From Mycobacterium sp. Aquia_213 (lineage in GTDB: Bacteria; Actinomycetota; Actinomycetes; Mycobacteriales; Mycobacteriaceae), in the NCBI RefSeq assembly GCF_026625985.1, contig NZ_CP113116.1, forward strand, positions 2,728,001 through 2,792,000: a stretch of 64,000 bases of DNA, written 5' to 3'. Positions 51,820 through 59,298 of this stretch are shown here, in pieces (positions within the stretch are counted from its first letter, which is position 1; each line of letters begins with the position of its first letter). Under the pieces are notes generated by a model that had not been told where the DNA came from, searched no databases, and saw only the letters and a program-made list of their open reading frames with translations. The position numbers and the translations under genes are program-made.

Positions 51820-53268
51820 CTAGGTGTCATTGGCGATCAGCGTGGCGAGCTGATCGCGGTTGACCTTGCCGGTTGCGCTGTAGGGGATGTTGTCGACGAT
51901 CGCCAATCGCTCGGGGAGCTTGAAGTAGGCGATCAATTCCCGGCAGTGTGCGCGCAACTCGTCGAGTGTCACCGGGGCGCACACCACCACGGCGGCACCG
52001 ACTCGCTGGCCCAACTCGTCGTCGGCGATCCCGGCCACCGCGACATCACTGACTGCCGGATGTGAACGCAATGCTTCCTCGACCTCGATCGGTCCGAATT
52101 TCTCTCCCCCACGATTGATTGTGTCCTTCAACCGGCCGCTAGGGAAGATGTAGCCGTCGGCATCTTGGCGGGCCAGGTCACCGGTGCGCAGCCAGCCCTC
52201 GGTGACGTTCTGGGTGGTGTTCACCCACAATTCGCCGACCGCTCCGGCCTCGACGTCGTCGCCCGTGTCGGGGTCAGCCACCCGCACGTCGACTCCGGGT
52301 AATGGCTGCCCCACGGAGCCGGCGCGCGCGGGGTCGCGGTGATCCTCCGGCAGCAAAGTTGTGTAAGCGCCCAGGGTTTCGGTCTGCCCGAATACGTTGG
52401 CCAGCCCCACGTGCGGCAGCGCCGCCATCGCCCTGCGCACCAGGCTCGGCGGCGCGGCCGCAGCCCCGTAGGCGATCGCGATCAGCGACGACAGATCGGT
52501 GCCGGCGAAGTCGGGATGGTCGATGATCCGCTGCAGCATCGTCGGCACCATGAAGGTCGTGGTGACGCGGTGCTGCGACACCAGGCGCAGCCATTCGCCG
52601 GCGTCGAACCGCGACTGCACGACCGCGGTGTTGCCCGAATACAAGCTGCCGAGGACTCCCAGCGCGCCGCCGACGTGGAACAGCGGGACGGTCAGCATGC
52701 TCACCGAGGGCTTCGCGCCCGCCCGGAAGGGTCGCGACATTCCGGTGATGCGCCTGGTGAGCTGACGTTCGCTGATGCTGACGGTCTTCGGGAGTCCCGT
52801 TGTGCCACTGGTGAATAGGATCAATGCGTCCCGGTCGTCAGCGGTATCCGGCGCGATGGCTTCGTCGGCGGGCTCCGAGTGGCCGACGAGATCGGCCAGC
52901 GTCAATACCGTGGGGGCGCCCGCTTCACGGACCCGGTCGACGTACTGCTCCCCCGCGACGGCCACGTCCGCGCAGGCGGCGTTCTTGCGCAATCCCTGCA
53001 ACTCCGGCGGGGTGAGCGCGGGATTCATCAGCGCGGGTGCGGCGCCGATGCGCGCCGCGCCGAGCAATGCGGCGATCGACAACAGACTTCCACCGTCGAC
53101 GACGGGGATGCGCTGTCCGGGCGTGACGCCGTGGGCGGCCAGGCTTGTCGCGGACTGCCGCACCGCCGTCGCCAGCTCGCCATAACTGACGGTGCGGCCA
53201 TCGACGATCAGCGCGGGCCGGGCGGGATCGCCGCTCGCGGCTGCGTCGTGGATCGTCCCGGTGTTCAT
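51820..53268 (-). CDS. Acyl-CoA synthetase / AMP-dependent ligase
   Basis: A 482-residue ANL-superfamily ligase, somewhat short. It has FTSGTTGLPKTVSIS, VFGQTETLGAY, RTGDLARQDADGYIFPSGR and the C-terminal ATGKVNRDQ lysine. The first motif has Thr-Val after the Lys where many have Gly-Val. It would activate a carboxylic acid to the CoA ester. It lies between two paralogous unknown genes on the same strand, with gaps of seven to eight bases, so the three form one operon. Confidence 0.86.
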   Translation of the reverse strand: MNTGTIHDAAASGDPARPALIVDGRTVSYGELATAVRQSATSLAAHGVTPGQRIPVVDGGSLLSIAALLGAARIGAAPALMNPALTPPELQGLRKNAACADVAVAGEQYVDRVREAGAPTVLTLADLVGHSEPADEAIAPDTADDRDALILFTSGTTGLPKTVSISERQLTRRITGMSRPFRAGAKPSVSMLTVPLFHVGGALGVLGSLYSGNTAVVQSRFDAGEWLRLVSQHRVTTTFMVPTMLQRIIDHPDFAGTDLSSLIAIAYGAAAAPPSLVRRAMAALPHVGLANVFGQTETLGAYTTLLPEDHRDPARAGSVGQPLPGVDVRVADPDTGDDVEAGAVGELWVNTTQNVTEGWLRTGDLARQDADGYIFPSGRLKDTINRGGEKFGPIEVEEALRSHPAVSDVAVAGIADDELGQRVGAAVVVCAPVTLDELRAHCRELIAYFKLPERLAIVDNIPYSATGKVNRDQLATLIANDT

Positions 53269-53275
53269 GGGCGCC

Positions 53276-53974
53276 TTAGTACAGGGGTGACCACTCGGAA
53301 GTGCGCAGCAGCCGGCTGCTCCACTGATCGCGCAGGTCCAGGGCGTCGTACATCCAGGTGCCAGGCGCGCGGTACTCGGCGGGGATATGGCTGCGGAGCA
53401 GGTCGAGCAGCGCGTCCGGCCGGCTGATGCGCTGCATCAGGATCACCTCGCGCCGTACGTGGCTGCCGAGGGCGGGCTGGAACGCGGCGTGCATCGTCAG
53501 CATGGAGGAAGGCTCCTCGAGGCCCCTGGCGTACACCTCGCCGCAGCGGACGATGTACTCCTCGAACTTATCCTCGTAGGGCCACATGGTGTCTTCCATG
53601 TAGAGGGTCATCTCGTGCTCGCGCCCGTCGGTCGGCACCTCGCCGAACTGCACGTCAAGCAGTGGCGACCAGGGCAGCGGCATCAGCAGCTTCGCGACGA
53701 CCTCGTGGCGGAGTTCATCGAGACCCCGCATCCACTCCTGAAGGTCGCCCTTCTGCACCCGCAGGGTCAGCCGCTCCCATGCCGCGCCGTCACGAACCGC
53801 GGTCACGGTGACGACGGTGTACGCGGGGCCACTGCCGTGCGCCTGGTTGGCGTACCACAGCAACCGAGCGTCGTCGCCGTCCCCGAGCATCGGCATCCAG
53901 CCGTCGCGGAACGCGGCCTCGAAGTCGTCTTCCTTGCGGCCGCGCACCGTGTGTAGTTCGTGCATGAACAGCAC
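53276..53974 (-). CDS. Unknown protein, paralog B of a pair
   Basis: A 232-residue protein. The GTG at 53974 (VLFMHELHTV) is chosen because GGGAGG lies seven bases upstream and it aligns with the start of paralog A; a GTG at 53998 is also in frame. It shares with paralog A the DDFEAAFRDGWMP segment and the C-terminal SRLLRTSEWSPLY. No signal peptide or cofactor motif. First gene of the operon with the acyl-CoA synthetase; divergent from the AhpD-like operon. Confidence 0.68.
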   Translation of the reverse strand: MLFMHELHTVRGRKEDDFEAAFRDGWMPMLGDGDDARLLWYANQAHGSGPAYTVVTVTAVRDGAAWERLTLRVQKGDLQEWMRGLDELRHEVVAKLLMPLPWSPLLDVQFGEVPTDGREHEMTLYMEDTMWPYEDKFEEYIVRCGEVYARGLEEPSSMLTMHAAFQPALGSHVRREVILMQRISRPDALLDLLRSHIPAEYRAPGTWMYDALDLRDQWSSRLLRTSEWSPLY

Positions 53975-54061
53975 GCACAGACCTCCCATTCGCGGCACCG
54001 GGCTGAAGACCGCTCAACGGACGGTAACCCCGGCAGTTTTGCGCGTCCAGGCCGGGTTAGT

Positions 54062-54074
54062 CATATGCGCAATT
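54062..54074. promoter_or_regulatory. CATATGYGCAATT motif, copy 1
   Basis: CATATGCGCAATT lies in the 183-base divergent promoter between the paralog-B operon and the AhpD-like operon. A near-identical CATATGTGCAATT is at 57925-57937 upstream of the crotonase gene. It may be a shared regulator site. Confidence 0.35.
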
Positions 54075-54157
54075 ACGCCCGGTTGGTGACCTAGACAGCC
54101 GAGTTGAGAATCTGGTTTGCTCAAGTCGGTACCGTCCTTACCGGGCAGGAGTTACTC

Positions 54158-54640
54158 ATGGCCAGGCTCGACGTGCCGGAGGGCCCAGGTGGCGAAGCCG
54201 CGATGATCTGGACGCTACGGCCGCAGCTCGGCGGCATGGTCGAACGGATGATCCGGGGCGCGTATCAGCAAAGCATGCTGCCGGCCGACGAGCGTGAGCT
54301 GGCCAGAATGCGGATCGCGCAGATCAACGACTGCGTGGCCTGCTCGGGCTTTCGCGCGCAGTCGGTGCTGGATGCCGGTGTCGCGCCCGAGCTGTACGAC
54401 AACGTCGCCGGGTACGCGACCTATCCCGGATACACGCCACGCCAGCGCCTCGCGATCGAGTTCGCCGAGCGCTTCGCCAACGACCATGCGTCGATGGATG
54501 ACGCGTTCTTCCAACGACTCCGAGAATCGTTCTCCGACGAGGAGATCCTGGATCTCACGCTGTGTGTCGCGGTATTTCTTGGGCTGGGGCGTTCCCTGAC
54601 GGTGCTGGGCGTCGACCAGTCCTGCGACATCGACCTCTGA
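54158..54640 (+). CDS. Carboxymuconolactone decarboxylase / AhpD-like protein
   Basis: A 160-residue AhpD-like all-helical protein. The CxxC motif is in NDCVACSGFRAQSVLDAGV, and YTPRQRLAIEFAERFANDHA and CVAVFLGLGRSLTVLG fit the CMD family. The Cys pair suggests thiol redox or peroxide-related activity rather than lactone decarboxylation. The start MARLDVPEG at 54158 follows CAGGAG; an ATG at 54104 is in frame but lies in the promoter. First gene of a three-gene operon. Confidence 0.82.
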   Translation: MARLDVPEGPGGEAAMIWTLRPQLGGMVERMIRGAYQQSMLPADERELARMRIAQINDCVACSGFRAQSVLDAGVAPELYDNVAGYATYPGYTPRQRLAIEFAERFANDHASMDDAFFQRLRESFSDEEILDLTLCVAVFLGLGRSLTVLGVDQSCDIDL

Positions 54641-54661
54641 CCACCCATCGGAAAGGAATCC

Positions 54662-55303
54662 ATGGACATCGCCACCGTCGACGAACTGCTGAGCACCACA
54701 CGGGCGGTTCGTAAACGCCTCGACCTGACCCGGCCGGTCGGGCGCGACGTGATTCTGGAGTGTATCCAGCTGGCGATGCAGGCGCCGACGGCCAGCAACA
54801 CGCAGGACTGGCGCTGGCTGGTGATCACCGACGCGGACAAGCGCGCGGCCATCGCCGAGATCTACCGCAGCATCGGCTCGGAGTACCTGGCGTACGCGGT
54901 CGACAACGCGACGGACCCACAGACGCGGCGGGTGTACCAGAGCGCGGTGAGCCTCACCGACACGCTGGCACAGGTTCCGGTGCATGTCATCCCCTGCCTC
55001 ACCCAGCGCATCGAGAGCGCGGAACCGGGCATCGCCGCGGCGGCATGGGCGTCGATCATCCCGGCGGGCTGGAGCTTTCTACTGGCCCTGCGCTCGCGCG
55101 GGCTGGGATCGGTGTGGACGACGATGCATCTGTTCAAGGAGCAGGAGGTGGCCGAGCTGCTCGGGATTCCGCCGACGGTCACGCAGGCCGCGCTGTTCCC
55201 CGTCGCCTACACGATCGGCACCGACTTCCGGCCGGCCACGCGGCCGCCCGCGGAGACCATCACCTACTGGGACAGCTGGATACCGGCTGATGGAGAAGGC
55301 TGA
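54662..55303 (+). CDS. Nitroreductase-family flavoprotein
   Basis: A 213-residue nitroreductase-fold protein. STTRAVRKRLDLTRPV, MQAPTASNTQDWRWLVI and the C-terminal RPPAETITYWDSW match FMN-binding family members. It reduces nitro groups, quinones or enones with NAD(P)H. GAAAGGAA precedes the ATG. Its stop overlaps the next start as TGATG. By context it works with the AhpD-like and SRPBCC proteins. Confidence 0.85.
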   Translation: MDIATVDELLSTTRAVRKRLDLTRPVGRDVILECIQLAMQAPTASNTQDWRWLVITDADKRAAIAEIYRSIGSEYLAYAVDNATDPQTRRVYQSAVSLTDTLAQVPVHVIPCLTQRIESAEPGIAAAAWASIIPAGWSFLLALRSRGLGSVWTTMHLFKEQEVAELLGIPPTVTQAALFPVAYTIGTDFRPATRPPAETITYWDSWIPADGEG

Positions 55304-55797
55304 TGCAGTCCTACACCGTGCGATTCCACGTCGACGCGCCGCCGAAAAAGGTATGGCGAGTACTACATCCGCCGGCGCCGCCCAATGCGCCGCGCCCGCG
55401 GGTGCTCGAGTGGCCGGGCGGCAGCATGGAAATCCTGAACGAAGGCAACGAAGCCGGCGAAGGCCTGGTCCGCACCTGCATCTTCGAAGTGCCCAAATAC
55501 CTGCTGACCCGCGGCCGGGCGCGGTCCTGGGAGACCGTGACCGAGGCGGAGCTCAACAAGCTGTCGCGGTATGTGGCAGTGGGCGCGCCGCTGTGGTCGC
55601 GCGCCGAGGGCTACCACCAATTGGAGGAGCAGGCGGACGGCACCACCGTGCTGACCTTCCACGAGACGTACCACGCCTACAACCCGGTGCTGCGCTTCTT
55701 CCTCGAACGCCCGGTGCACGCGAAGATTTCGCGCGACAACCTCGCGGTCTATGAGCACGCGCTCGGATATGCGGGCACAGTTCGGCGGTTGGCCTAG
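55303..55797 (+). CDS. SRPBCC-type protein
   Basis: A 164-residue protein with an SRPBCC-like start (YTVRFHVDAPPKKVWRVLHP), central strands and a terminal helix (LAVYEHALGYAGTV). It would bind a hydrophobic ligand. It is translationally coupled to the nitroreductase gene by a one-base overlap and ends the operon that starts at 54158. The ligand is unknown. Confidence 0.76.
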   Translation: MQSYTVRFHVDAPPKKVWRVLHPPAPPNAPRPRVLEWPGGSMEILNEGNEAGEGLVRTCIFEVPKYLLTRGRARSWETVTEAELNKLSRYVAVGAPLWSRAEGYHQLEEQADGTTVLTFHETYHAYNPVLRFFLERPVHAKISRDNLAVYEHALGYAGTVRRLA

Positions 55798-55822
55798 GCG
55801 TTTTGCCGCTGCTCGGGCTGAT

Positions 55823-55838
55823 TTCACAGCGATGTGAA
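55823..55838. promoter_or_regulatory. Inverted repeat upstream of the Rv1906c-like gene
   Basis: TTCACAGCGATGTGAA has six-base arms TTCACA and TGTGAA. It sits about 18 bases before the proposed -10 and thus over the -35 region, a position suited to a repressor. The half-sites point outwards compared with a CRP site. Confidence 0.4.
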
Positions 55839-55856
55839 TTAGCTTCGTGACCCCGG

Positions 55857-55862
55857 TACCCT
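55857..55862 (+). promoter_or_regulatory. Leaderless -10 element of the Rv1906c-like gene
   Basis: TACCCT fits TAnnnT and lies eight bases before the ATG at 55871; no ribosome binding site is present. Confidence 0.4.
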
Positions 55863-55870
55863 CGGTATCT

Positions 55871-56422
55871 ATGGGTGGAGTACCTACTGCGGCGAAGTTG
55901 GCTGCTGCGAGTCTGATGGTCGCCGGCTGGGCCGCGTCCACCGTCGTTGCCAACGCCAATCCGGACGACACACCGGGCCCGGCACCGGGCCAATCAGCGT
56001 CGCCATCTCCGGCAGCCTCACCGGCGCCCGCGGCATCGCCATCGGCATCACCGGCACCGCCCGCGGGCGCGCCGAAGACGGTCATGGACAAAGACGGTCT
56101 TTACGCGGTGGGTACCGACATCGTGCCGGGCATCTACAGCAGCGGCGGTCCCATCGGGAACGGCACCTGCTACTGGAAGCGGACGTCCAATCCTGACGGC
56201 GCCCTGATCGACAACTCGCTCACCAAAAAGCCGCAGGTCGTCAAGATCGAACCGACCGACAAGGCCTTCAAGACGGACGGCTGCCAGCCCTGGCAGCTCA
56301 CCCCGGACGCCGCTGCACCCGCCGACGTGCCCGGGCCGGTCGCGGGCGCCCAACTGCAAGGCACCCTGGGCACGCTCAACGGTCTGCTCGGGCCGAACGG
56401 AATGCGAGTACCCGGCACCTGA
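55871..56422 (+). CDS. Secreted Ala/Pro/Ser-rich protein, Rv1906c-like
   Basis: A 183-residue exported protein. The signal peptide (MGGVPTAAKLAAASLMVAGW) is cut around ANA. A Pro/Ala/Ser linker (about 35-75) leads to a small domain with GLYAVGTDIVPGIYSSGG, two Cys (GTCYWKR and DGCQPWQ) and strands between them. The two cysteines probably form a disulfide outside the cell. A GTG at 55847 is in frame, but the ATG is preferred. Function is unknown; position fits M. tuberculosis Rv1906c. Confidence 0.78.
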   Translation: MGGVPTAAKLAAASLMVAGWAASTVVANANPDDTPGPAPGQSASPSPAASPAPAASPSASPAPPAGAPKTVMDKDGLYAVGTDIVPGIYSSGGPIGNGTCYWKRTSNPDGALIDNSLTKKPQVVKIEPTDKAFKTDGCQPWQLTPDAAAPADVPGPVAGAQLQGTLGTLNGLLGPNGMRVPGT

Positions 56423-56431
56423 GGCTAGGGA

Positions 56432-56437
56432 TAGCGT
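56432..56437 (+). promoter_or_regulatory. Leaderless -10 element of the D-amino-acid oxidase gene
   Basis: TAGCGT fits TAnnnT and is six bases before the GTG at 56444, with no ribosome binding site. Confidence 0.45.
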
Positions 56438-56443
56438 GGCGTC

Positions 56444-57409
56444 GTGGCCAGTGCGCAGCAGATCGTCGTCGTCGGTGCCGGAGTCAGCGGACTGACCTCC
56501 GCCCTGTGTCTGGCCGAAGCAGGGTGGCCGGTCCGGGTGTGGACCGCCGCTATGCCCAAGCAGACGACATCGGCGGTGGCCGGCGCGGTGTGGCTCCCGC
56601 CGCGGCCGGCTCAGCGAGCGACCAAAACACTGGCGTGGACCGAATATTCGCTCGGCGTGTTTCGCGAGCTGGCCACCGATCCCGACACGGGGGTGCAGCT
56701 GGCGCCGGCGCTCGGCGTCGCCGAATCGACCGCGACCGAGGCGATGTCGTCGGCCGCGCACCTGATTCCCGAACTGCGGCCGGCTGAGCCGACCGACCTG
56801 CCGGAGGGCTATCGGGTCGGGTTGCGCGCGACCGTGCCGATGATCGACATGCCGCACTACCTCGACTACCTCACAAAGCGACTCGCCGCGGCCGGCTGCC
56901 AGATCGAGGAAAACCCCGTGCAGTCATTGGCCGAGGCCGCCGACGCCGCACCGATCGTGATCAATTGTTCCGGCCTCGGCGCCCGGGCGCTGGTGGGCGA
57001 CGAGACGGTGCGGCCGCTGTTCGGCCAGCATGTCATCCTCGCCAATCCTGGTCTGCGGCAACTATTTTTAGAGATCAGCAATGGCCCGGAATGGGTCTGC
57101 TACTTCCCGCACCCGCATCGGGTGGTGTGCGGCGGGATCAGCATCCCGGATCGCTGGGACACCACCGCCGAGCCCGACATCAGCGCGCGCATCCTGGCGC
57201 GCTGCCGGCGCATCGAGCCGAGGCTCGCCGAGGCCGAGGTGATTGAGACGATCACCGGCCTGCGGCCCGATCGTCCGTCGGTGCGACTGGAAGCCGAGCC
57301 GCTCGGGCGAGCACGCTGCATCCACAACTACGGGCATGGTGGTAATGGCGTGACCCTGTCCTGGGGTTGCGCCCGCGATGTAGTGCGCTTGGTCAGCCCT
57401 GATCGCTGA
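56444..57409 (+). CDS. aao: D-amino-acid oxidase
   Basis: A 321-residue FAD oxidase. It has VVVGAGVSGLTSALCLAEAG at the N-terminus, INCSGLGARAL in the second flavin contact and the family C-terminal signature HNYGHGGNGVTLSWGCA. It oxidises D-amino acids to keto acids, ammonia and hydrogen peroxide. The GTG start looks leaderless. It follows the Rv1906c-like gene by 21 bases and its end overlaps the STAS gene by 17 bases. It matches M. tuberculosis Rv1905c. Confidence 0.9.
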   Translation: MASAQQIVVVGAGVSGLTSALCLAEAGWPVRVWTAAMPKQTTSAVAGAVWLPPRPAQRATKTLAWTEYSLGVFRELATDPDTGVQLAPALGVAESTATEAMSSAAHLIPELRPAEPTDLPEGYRVGLRATVPMIDMPHYLDYLTKRLAAAGCQIEENPVQSLAEAADAAPIVINCSGLGARALVGDETVRPLFGQHVILANPGLRQLFLEISNGPEWVCYFPHPHRVVCGGISIPDRWDTTAEPDISARILARCRRIEPRLAEAEVIETITGLRPDRPSVRLEAEPLGRARCIHNYGHGGNGVTLSWGCARDVVRLVSPDR

Positions 57410-57812
57410 CCGGTGATAGTGCTGTCTCCACGGTCGCGTACGTCGGCAGCAGCGGACGCAGCCCGCACGCGGCGATGGTTCGGTCCACGATGGGTTGGCA
57501 CGTGACCAGCCGCAGCGTGACGCCGCGATTGCGACACTGCGCCGCCTCGTGCGCCAGCGCGGCGTAACCGCACGACCCCATGAAATCGAGGTCGCACACG
57601 TCGATTACGAATGGACCGGGGGCGACGGTTTCGGCGGCACCGCGGCTCAGCACGTCCTGCCAGGCGGTCTCGTTGCTGGCGTCGATGTCACCGCCGACGT
57701 GGACCACTACCGAGGAACCGGTGCGCTTGATGACCGTGCGCAGGCCGCTCGGCGCATGACCAAGGTACGACCCGTTGTTGGGCCGCGAGATTCCAATTTC
57801 GGCAGTGTCCAT
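57393..57812 (-). CDS. STAS-domain anti-sigma-factor antagonist-like protein, Rv1904-like
   Basis: A 139-residue STAS protein, with VVVHVGGDIDASNETAW, VIDVCDLDFMGSCGYAALAH and a final LRPLLPTYATVETAL. The Ser in MGSCGY takes the place of the phosphorylated Ser in SpoIIAA-type proteins, although the usual DSSG is altered to GSCG. It may bind an anti-sigma factor, but none is encoded nearby. A 35-residue N-terminal tail precedes the domain. Confidence 0.82.
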   Translation of the reverse strand: MDTAEIGISRPNNGSYLGHAPSGLRTVIKRTGSSVVVHVGGDIDASNETAWQDVLSRGAAETVAPGPFVIDVCDLDFMGSCGYAALAHEAAQCRNRGVTLRLVTCQPIVDRTIAACGLRPLLPTYATVETALSPVSDQG

Positions 57813-57889
57813 CTCTGCGACATCCCGTCGTCGTGGGCTGTATCGGGCGACGCCGTCCTTGTCCCGATAAGGTCGGCAGGGTTGTCGTC

Positions 57890-57909
57890 AAACCGACCGC
57901 CGTCGGTTT
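57890..57909. promoter_or_regulatory. Inverted repeat upstream of the STAS gene
   Basis: AAACCGACCGCCGTCGGTTT has perfect eight-base arms around CGCC, followed on the plus strand by two more T. It could be a terminator for plus-strand readthrough or an operator; position 78 bases upstream of the STAS start favours the latter slightly. Confidence 0.4.
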
Positions 57910-57924
57910 TTCGTCGTTGCTGAC

Positions 57925-57937
57925 CATATGTGCAATT
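57925..57937. promoter_or_regulatory. CATATGYGCAATT motif, copy 2
   Basis: CATATGTGCAATT repeats the motif at 54062-54074 with one change. It lies 126 bases before the crotonase start, in an AT-rich patch that also has AATTGCGCA at 57955-57963. Confidence 0.35.
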
Positions 57938-57962
57938 GAGATTTACCGAGGTGAAATTGCGC

Positions 57963-57976
57963 AAATTGCCCAATTT
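57963..57976. promoter_or_regulatory. AT-rich inverted repeat upstream of the crotonase gene
   Basis: AAATTGCCCAATTT has six-base arms around CC. A possible -10, TACTAT, follows at 58016-58021, 42 bases before the GTG. The cluster of AATTG elements suggests a regulated promoter. Confidence 0.35.
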
Positions 57977-58063
57977 CCCTGCGCCCGGCTGGCGGCCGAA
58001 GGGCACTGAAACCCTTACTATTTCGGTAACGGTAGCAACGACGAACCGAAACGGCGGAACACC

Positions 58064-58846
58064 GTGAGCATCGATTACGCGCTTAACGCTCACATTGCCA
58101 CCATTACGATCCACCGCCCCGAGACGCGCAACTCGCTGGATATGGAACACTTCCGCGATTTGGCACACGCATGGGCAGACTTCCGCGACGACGACGGCGC
58201 GTGGGTCGCCGTGGTCACCGGCGTCGGGCGGGATTTCTGCACCGGCGCAGATCTGAAGAAATTCATTCCCGAACTGACGGGCGACCTTCCCAAACCAGAC
58301 GGCTGGGAGGCGCTTGACGCGATCCATGCCGTACTGCATCGCTTCCCGGTGTACAAGCCGATCATCGCCGCGGTGAACGGCACCTGCGTCGCGGGCGGCT
58401 TTGAAATGTTGGGCTGCACCGATATCCGTGTCGCTGTGCCCGAAGCGCGGTTCGCGGTGATGGAACCCAAACGCGGGCTCTTCGCCGGCGGCGGCAGCAC
58501 GGTGCGGCTGCCGCGCCAGATTCCCTACGCCCTGGCGATGGAGCTGCTACTGACTGCCGACATGGTGGACGCGCAGCGTGCTCTTGCGATGGGGCTGCTG
58601 AACCAGGTCGTGCCGGCGGAGGAGCTGATGGCTACCGCCTACGACTACGCGGAGCGGATCGCGGCTAACGCGCCGCTCGCGGTCTTTGCGACCAAACAGT
58701 CCGCGGTCGAAGGGCTGACGCTCGATCTTGAGTCGGCCTACGACAACGAGACTCGGCACAGCGACCGGGTTTTCGCGACCGAGGACGCCAAGGAAGGCCC
58801 GCGCGCCTTCGCCGAGAAACGCCCACCGCGGTGGCAGGCGCGCTGA
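58064..58846 (+). CDS. Enoyl-CoA hydratase family protein
   Basis: A 260-residue crotonase, the normal family length. It has CTGADLKKF for the oxyanion hole, VNGTCVAGGFEMLGCTDIR with the first catalytic Glu, and ARFAVMEPKRGLFAGGGSTVRLPR where a Glu lies at the second position. It likely hydrates enoyl-CoA, in contrast to the EchA13-like protein. The GTG start lacks a clear ribosome binding site. It is convergent with the membrane protein gene, three bases apart. M. tuberculosis has no crotonase here, as far as I recall. Confidence 0.84.
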   Translation: MSIDYALNAHIATITIHRPETRNSLDMEHFRDLAHAWADFRDDDGAWVAVVTGVGRDFCTGADLKKFIPELTGDLPKPDGWEALDAIHAVLHRFPVYKPIIAAVNGTCVAGGFEMLGCTDIRVAVPEARFAVMEPKRGLFAGGGSTVRLPRQIPYALAMELLLTADMVDAQRALAMGLLNQVVPAEELMATAYDYAERIAANAPLAVFATKQSAVEGLTLDLESAYDNETRHSDRVFATEDAKEGPRAFAEKRPPRWQAR

Positions 58847-58849
58847 CGC

Positions 58850-59251
58850 CTACCGGTTGGTGGCGCGGCGGACGTCGCGGCTCAACAGCGATAGCAACCA
58901 ACTGACGATCGACAGCACGATCGCGGCCCAGATCGCGGTCCACCAGAAGTGATCGATCTGCAGTCCCCAGTGGGTGGTGTTTTGGGTGATCCAGGCCGTG
59001 ACCCATAACATCAAAGCGTTGACGACGATGTGGAACAGACCCAGCGTCACGATGTAGAGCGGGATCGACAGGAACTGCACGATCGGCTTGATGAACGCGT
59101 TGACCAGGCCGAATACCACCGCCACCGCGAAGATGATGGCGACCCGCTGCAATGTCGTATTGCCCCCGACGAAGCTCAGGCCGTGGACCAATTTGGTGAC
59201 GACCCACAGCGCGAATCCGGTCAATGCGGCGCGAATCAGAAAAGGGCCCAT
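58850..59251 (-). CDS. Small membrane protein, phage-holin-4 superfamily, Rv1903-like
   Basis: A 133-residue protein with four hydrophobic segments (about 3-22, 35-55, 62-86 and 100-123) and the family pattern VFGLVNAFIKPIVQFLSIPL. This group (DUF360) is of unknown function despite the holin label. The ATG at 59251 is chosen because GAGAGG lies nine bases upstream; the ATG at 59260 abuts that site. Length is close to M. tuberculosis Rv1903 (134). Confidence 0.78.
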   Translation of the reverse strand: MGPFLIRAALTGFALWVVTKLVHGLSFVGGNTTLQRVAIIFAVAVVFGLVNAFIKPIVQFLSIPLYIVTLGLFHIVVNALMLWVTAWITQNTTHWGLQIDHFWWTAIWAAIVLSIVSWLLSLLSRDVRRATNR

Positions 59252-59298
59252 GCCGAACATCCTCTCACCGAAGTGGCTGCGGGGCAGCCATAGTCGAG

